The translations under genes and the position numbers were made by a program. The notes below the pieces were generated by a model. It made no database searches, was not told the DNA's origin, and saw nothing but the letters and a program-made list of their open reading frames with translations. Source: Lapidilactobacillus achengensis (GTDB taxonomy: Bacteria > Bacillota > Bacilli > Lactobacillales > Lactobacillaceae). From it: a stretch of DNA of 64,000 nucleotides. This document shows, piece after piece, positions 61,931 through 64,000 of the stretch (position 1 is the first letter of the stretch; every line of letters begins with the position of its first letter). The stretch spans positions 172,963-236,962 of the forward strand of contig NZ_RHOV01000002.1 of assembly GCF_003946655.1 (NCBI RefSeq). The letters are read 5' to 3'.

Positions 61931-64000
61931 ATTTCAATCCACGCACCTCAAACGAGGTGCGACTTCGCTTGCGGCTAACGACAGTGCGGCTCGAGTATTT
62001 CAATCCACGCACCTCAAACGAGGTGCGACGTAATCAGTGGGCGGATGATGAGCGGTGGTAGATTTCAATCCACGCACCTCAAACGAGGTGCGACTGCCGA
62101 GCAGCAGACGATTCTGGCACGCAACGGTATTTCAATCCACGCACCTCAAACGAGGTGCGACAAAGGCGATGATGAGACGGCATCAGATAAAACTATTTCA
62201 ATCCACGCACCTCAAACGAGGTGCGACATCGTGGGCAAAAAGGTGGGAAAGAATTGAGCAATTTCAATCCACGCACCTCAAACGAGGTGCGACTCAGGGT
62301 GCCGATCACTGCCGACGGTCGTGCGATTTCAATCCACGCACCTCAAACGAGGTGCGACTTTGATTTTGTAATTTAGTTAACACACCGGCGATTTCAATCC
62401 ACGCACCTCAAACGAGGTGCGACATTATACAAGAATAATGCATTCAATGACCAGCAAATTTCAATCCACGCACCTCAAACGAGGTGCGACTGGCTACAAA
62501 GGTTATATTCAGCTAGCTCAACATTTCAATCCACGCACCTCAAACGAGGTGCGACCAAATTGCGAGTAAATTGGTGGGATATAGCAGTATTTCAATCCAC
62601 GCACCTCAAACGAGGTGCGACACGTGAAATTTTTAACACGTGGGACGATTTACAGATTTCAATCCACGCACCTCAAACGAGGTGCGACTTTGACCGGCTA
62701 CGACTACGAAATCGACTACTCATTTCAATCCACGCACCTCAAACGAGGTGCGACTAAATCAAACATAAGCCCAATATATCCGGCGCTTATTTCAATCCAC
62801 GCACCTCAAACGAGGTGCGACTACCTGATTTTTTGCTTCTTTTTGGGCCTAACTATTTCAATCCACGCACCTCAAACGAGGTGCGACAGTGGAGAACGCA
62901 ATTAAAAAACCAAACCATCAATTTCAATCCACGCACCTCAAACGAGGTGCGACAAAAAAGCCGCAGCCAATGAAGCAAATCGAGTGATTTCAATCCACGC
63001 ACCTCAAACGAGGTGCGACAAGAGTCCTTTATGCGAGGAGTGTTTGAGATGTATTTCAATCCACGCACCTCAAACGAGGTGCGATCAAATTGGCATTAGT
63101 TAAAATTTCCGGGTCATGATTTCAATCCACGCACCTCAAACGAGGTGCGACCGTTTGCCGCCGCGGGTCAACTTCCACATCGACATTTCAATCCACGCAC
63201 CTCAAACGAGGTGCGACTCCCTGTAAAATCAGCCTGTCGCAAATTGCTATTGATTTCAATCCACGCACCTCAAACGAGGTGCGACTTCAAAATTTGCGAT
63301 GGCGGCATCGGCGTCGCTATTTCAATCCACGCACCTCAAACGAGGTGCGACTGTGCGGCTCGACAAGGTCGCGAAGCATCGCCGATTTCAATCCACGCAC
63401 CTCAAACGAGGTGCGACAATCGTTCCAGCCCGTTTTCAGTTTCAACAAGAATATTTCAATCCACGCACCTCAAACGAGGTGCGACGCTTCGTGGTCAATT
63501 CCATTTCTAACAATTTCCAATTTCAATCCACGCACCTCAAACGAGGTGCGACGCAATTCGTAGCCGTTTTCCGTTAGCGGCTTAAATTTCAATCCACGCA
63601 CCTCAAACGAGGTGCGACGGTGTTTATGAGTGGTATGGTGATTTAGACGTTATTTCAATCCACGCACCTCAAACGAGGTGCGACACCCAAACTGATGTTC
63701 CAGAAACCAACTTGCCTATTTCAATCCACGCACCTCAAACGAGGTGCGACGATCAACTTTGGACGGTCATCGCGGTGTGCACGATTTCAATCCACGCACC
63801 TCAAACGAGGTGCGACTCCCTGTAAAATCAGCCTGTCGCAAATTGCTATTGATTTCAATCCACGCACCTCAAACGAGGTGCGACGCTTCGTGGTCAATTC
63901 CATTTCTAACAATTTCCAATTTCAATCCACGCACCTCAAACGAGGTGCGACGCAATTCGTAGCCGTTTTCCGTTAGCGGCTTAAATTTCAATCCACGCAC
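61931..64000 (-). CRISPR. Type I-C-like CRISPR array, runs off the window
   Basis: There are 31 complete repeats of 33 bp and one cut by the window edge (63985). The plus-strand repeat begins ATTTCAATCCACGCACCTC and ends AACGAGGTGCGAC. Its complement ends GTGGATTGAAAT, the type I-C form, so crRNAs are read from the minus strand and the leader should lie to the right of the window. Spacers are 32-35 bp. Repeats are identical except repeat 18 (63053-63085), whose last base is T. Three spacers (63218, 63486, 63553) recur exactly at 63817, 63885 and 63952. No cas gene is in the window. Confidence 0.98.

Noticed and set aside
61570..63976. Open frames with FQSTHLKRGAT or NPRTSNEVR repeats
   Set aside because: They are translations of the CRISPR repeat in different frames, a known false gene type.

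Overview
The window looks like chromosomal DNA of a fairly GC-rich member of the Lactobacillaceae (Firmicutes). The evidence is strong AGGAGG-type ribosome sites, frequent TTG and GTG starts, an LPxTG-type surface protein, lipoteichoic-acid-synthase-like enzymes, a YkyA-like lipoprotein, an ECF vitamin S-component and a TrpXYZ-type ABC operon. I cannot name the species from sequence alone.

Layout. 1-1196 is a composite structured repeat. 1197-6684 (minus strand) holds purB, purK, xpt, a small glucosaminidase, a GNAT acetyltransferase and a cold-shock gene. 7046-13990 holds a lipoprotein, an ECF S-component, a leader-controlled trpXYZ-like operon and nagB. 15561-19868 holds a 35-codon membrane peptide gene, tRNA-Leu, a SprT-like gene, tex and two unknown genes. 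21282-29364 holds a P-type cation ATPase under a yybP-ykoY (Mn2+) riboswitch, a cell-wall-anchored protein, and pncB-nadE for NAD salvage. 30297-37240 is a surface-polysaccharide cluster (TagA/WecG, flippase, LicD, polymerase/ligase-like protein, two glycosyltransferases). 38595-43668 holds a bifunctional autolysin and nagA-nagR. 44008-58259 is a teichoic-acid decoration block: two LtaS-like enzymes, a GT-C-like protein, a GT2-GtrA fusion, YfhO and a CsbB-like GT2, with proC embedded. tRNA-Gln, tRNA-Tyr, a 13-bp tandem array, a lipoprotein and a phosphoesterase follow. From 61931 to the window end is a type I-C-like CRISPR array with no cas genes in view.

The most unusual content lies between the genes. 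A superfamily of interspersed repeats fills nearly every large gap. One class (A/C/D, about 150-210 bp) has an outer stem and two inner hairpins. Unpaired motifs are conserved while the stems are replaced on both arms together, so several outer-stem and inner-stem alleles coexist. A second class (B, 116-121 bp) has imperfect terminal inverted repeats. It sits nested inside A/C/D copies, occurs head to tail, and in one case is flanked by an exact 7-bp direct repeat, with an intact empty site elsewhere in the window. Larger composites have a fixed order C/D - E - L - A, with C/D and A in inverted orientation, like long structured terminal inverted repeats. I see no transposase. Whether these are mobile elements, structured RNAs or both is open.

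Genes that work together: nagB and nagA-nagR share a GntR/NagR-type operator. pncB and nadE form a nicotinate-to-NAD route. CsbB-like GT2, GtrA fusion, YfhO and the LtaS-like proteins fit a teichoic acid glycosylation system. The CRISPR locus also preserves a solitary type I-E-like repeat and an orphan I-C repeat at its trailer end, relics of an older CRISPR history.
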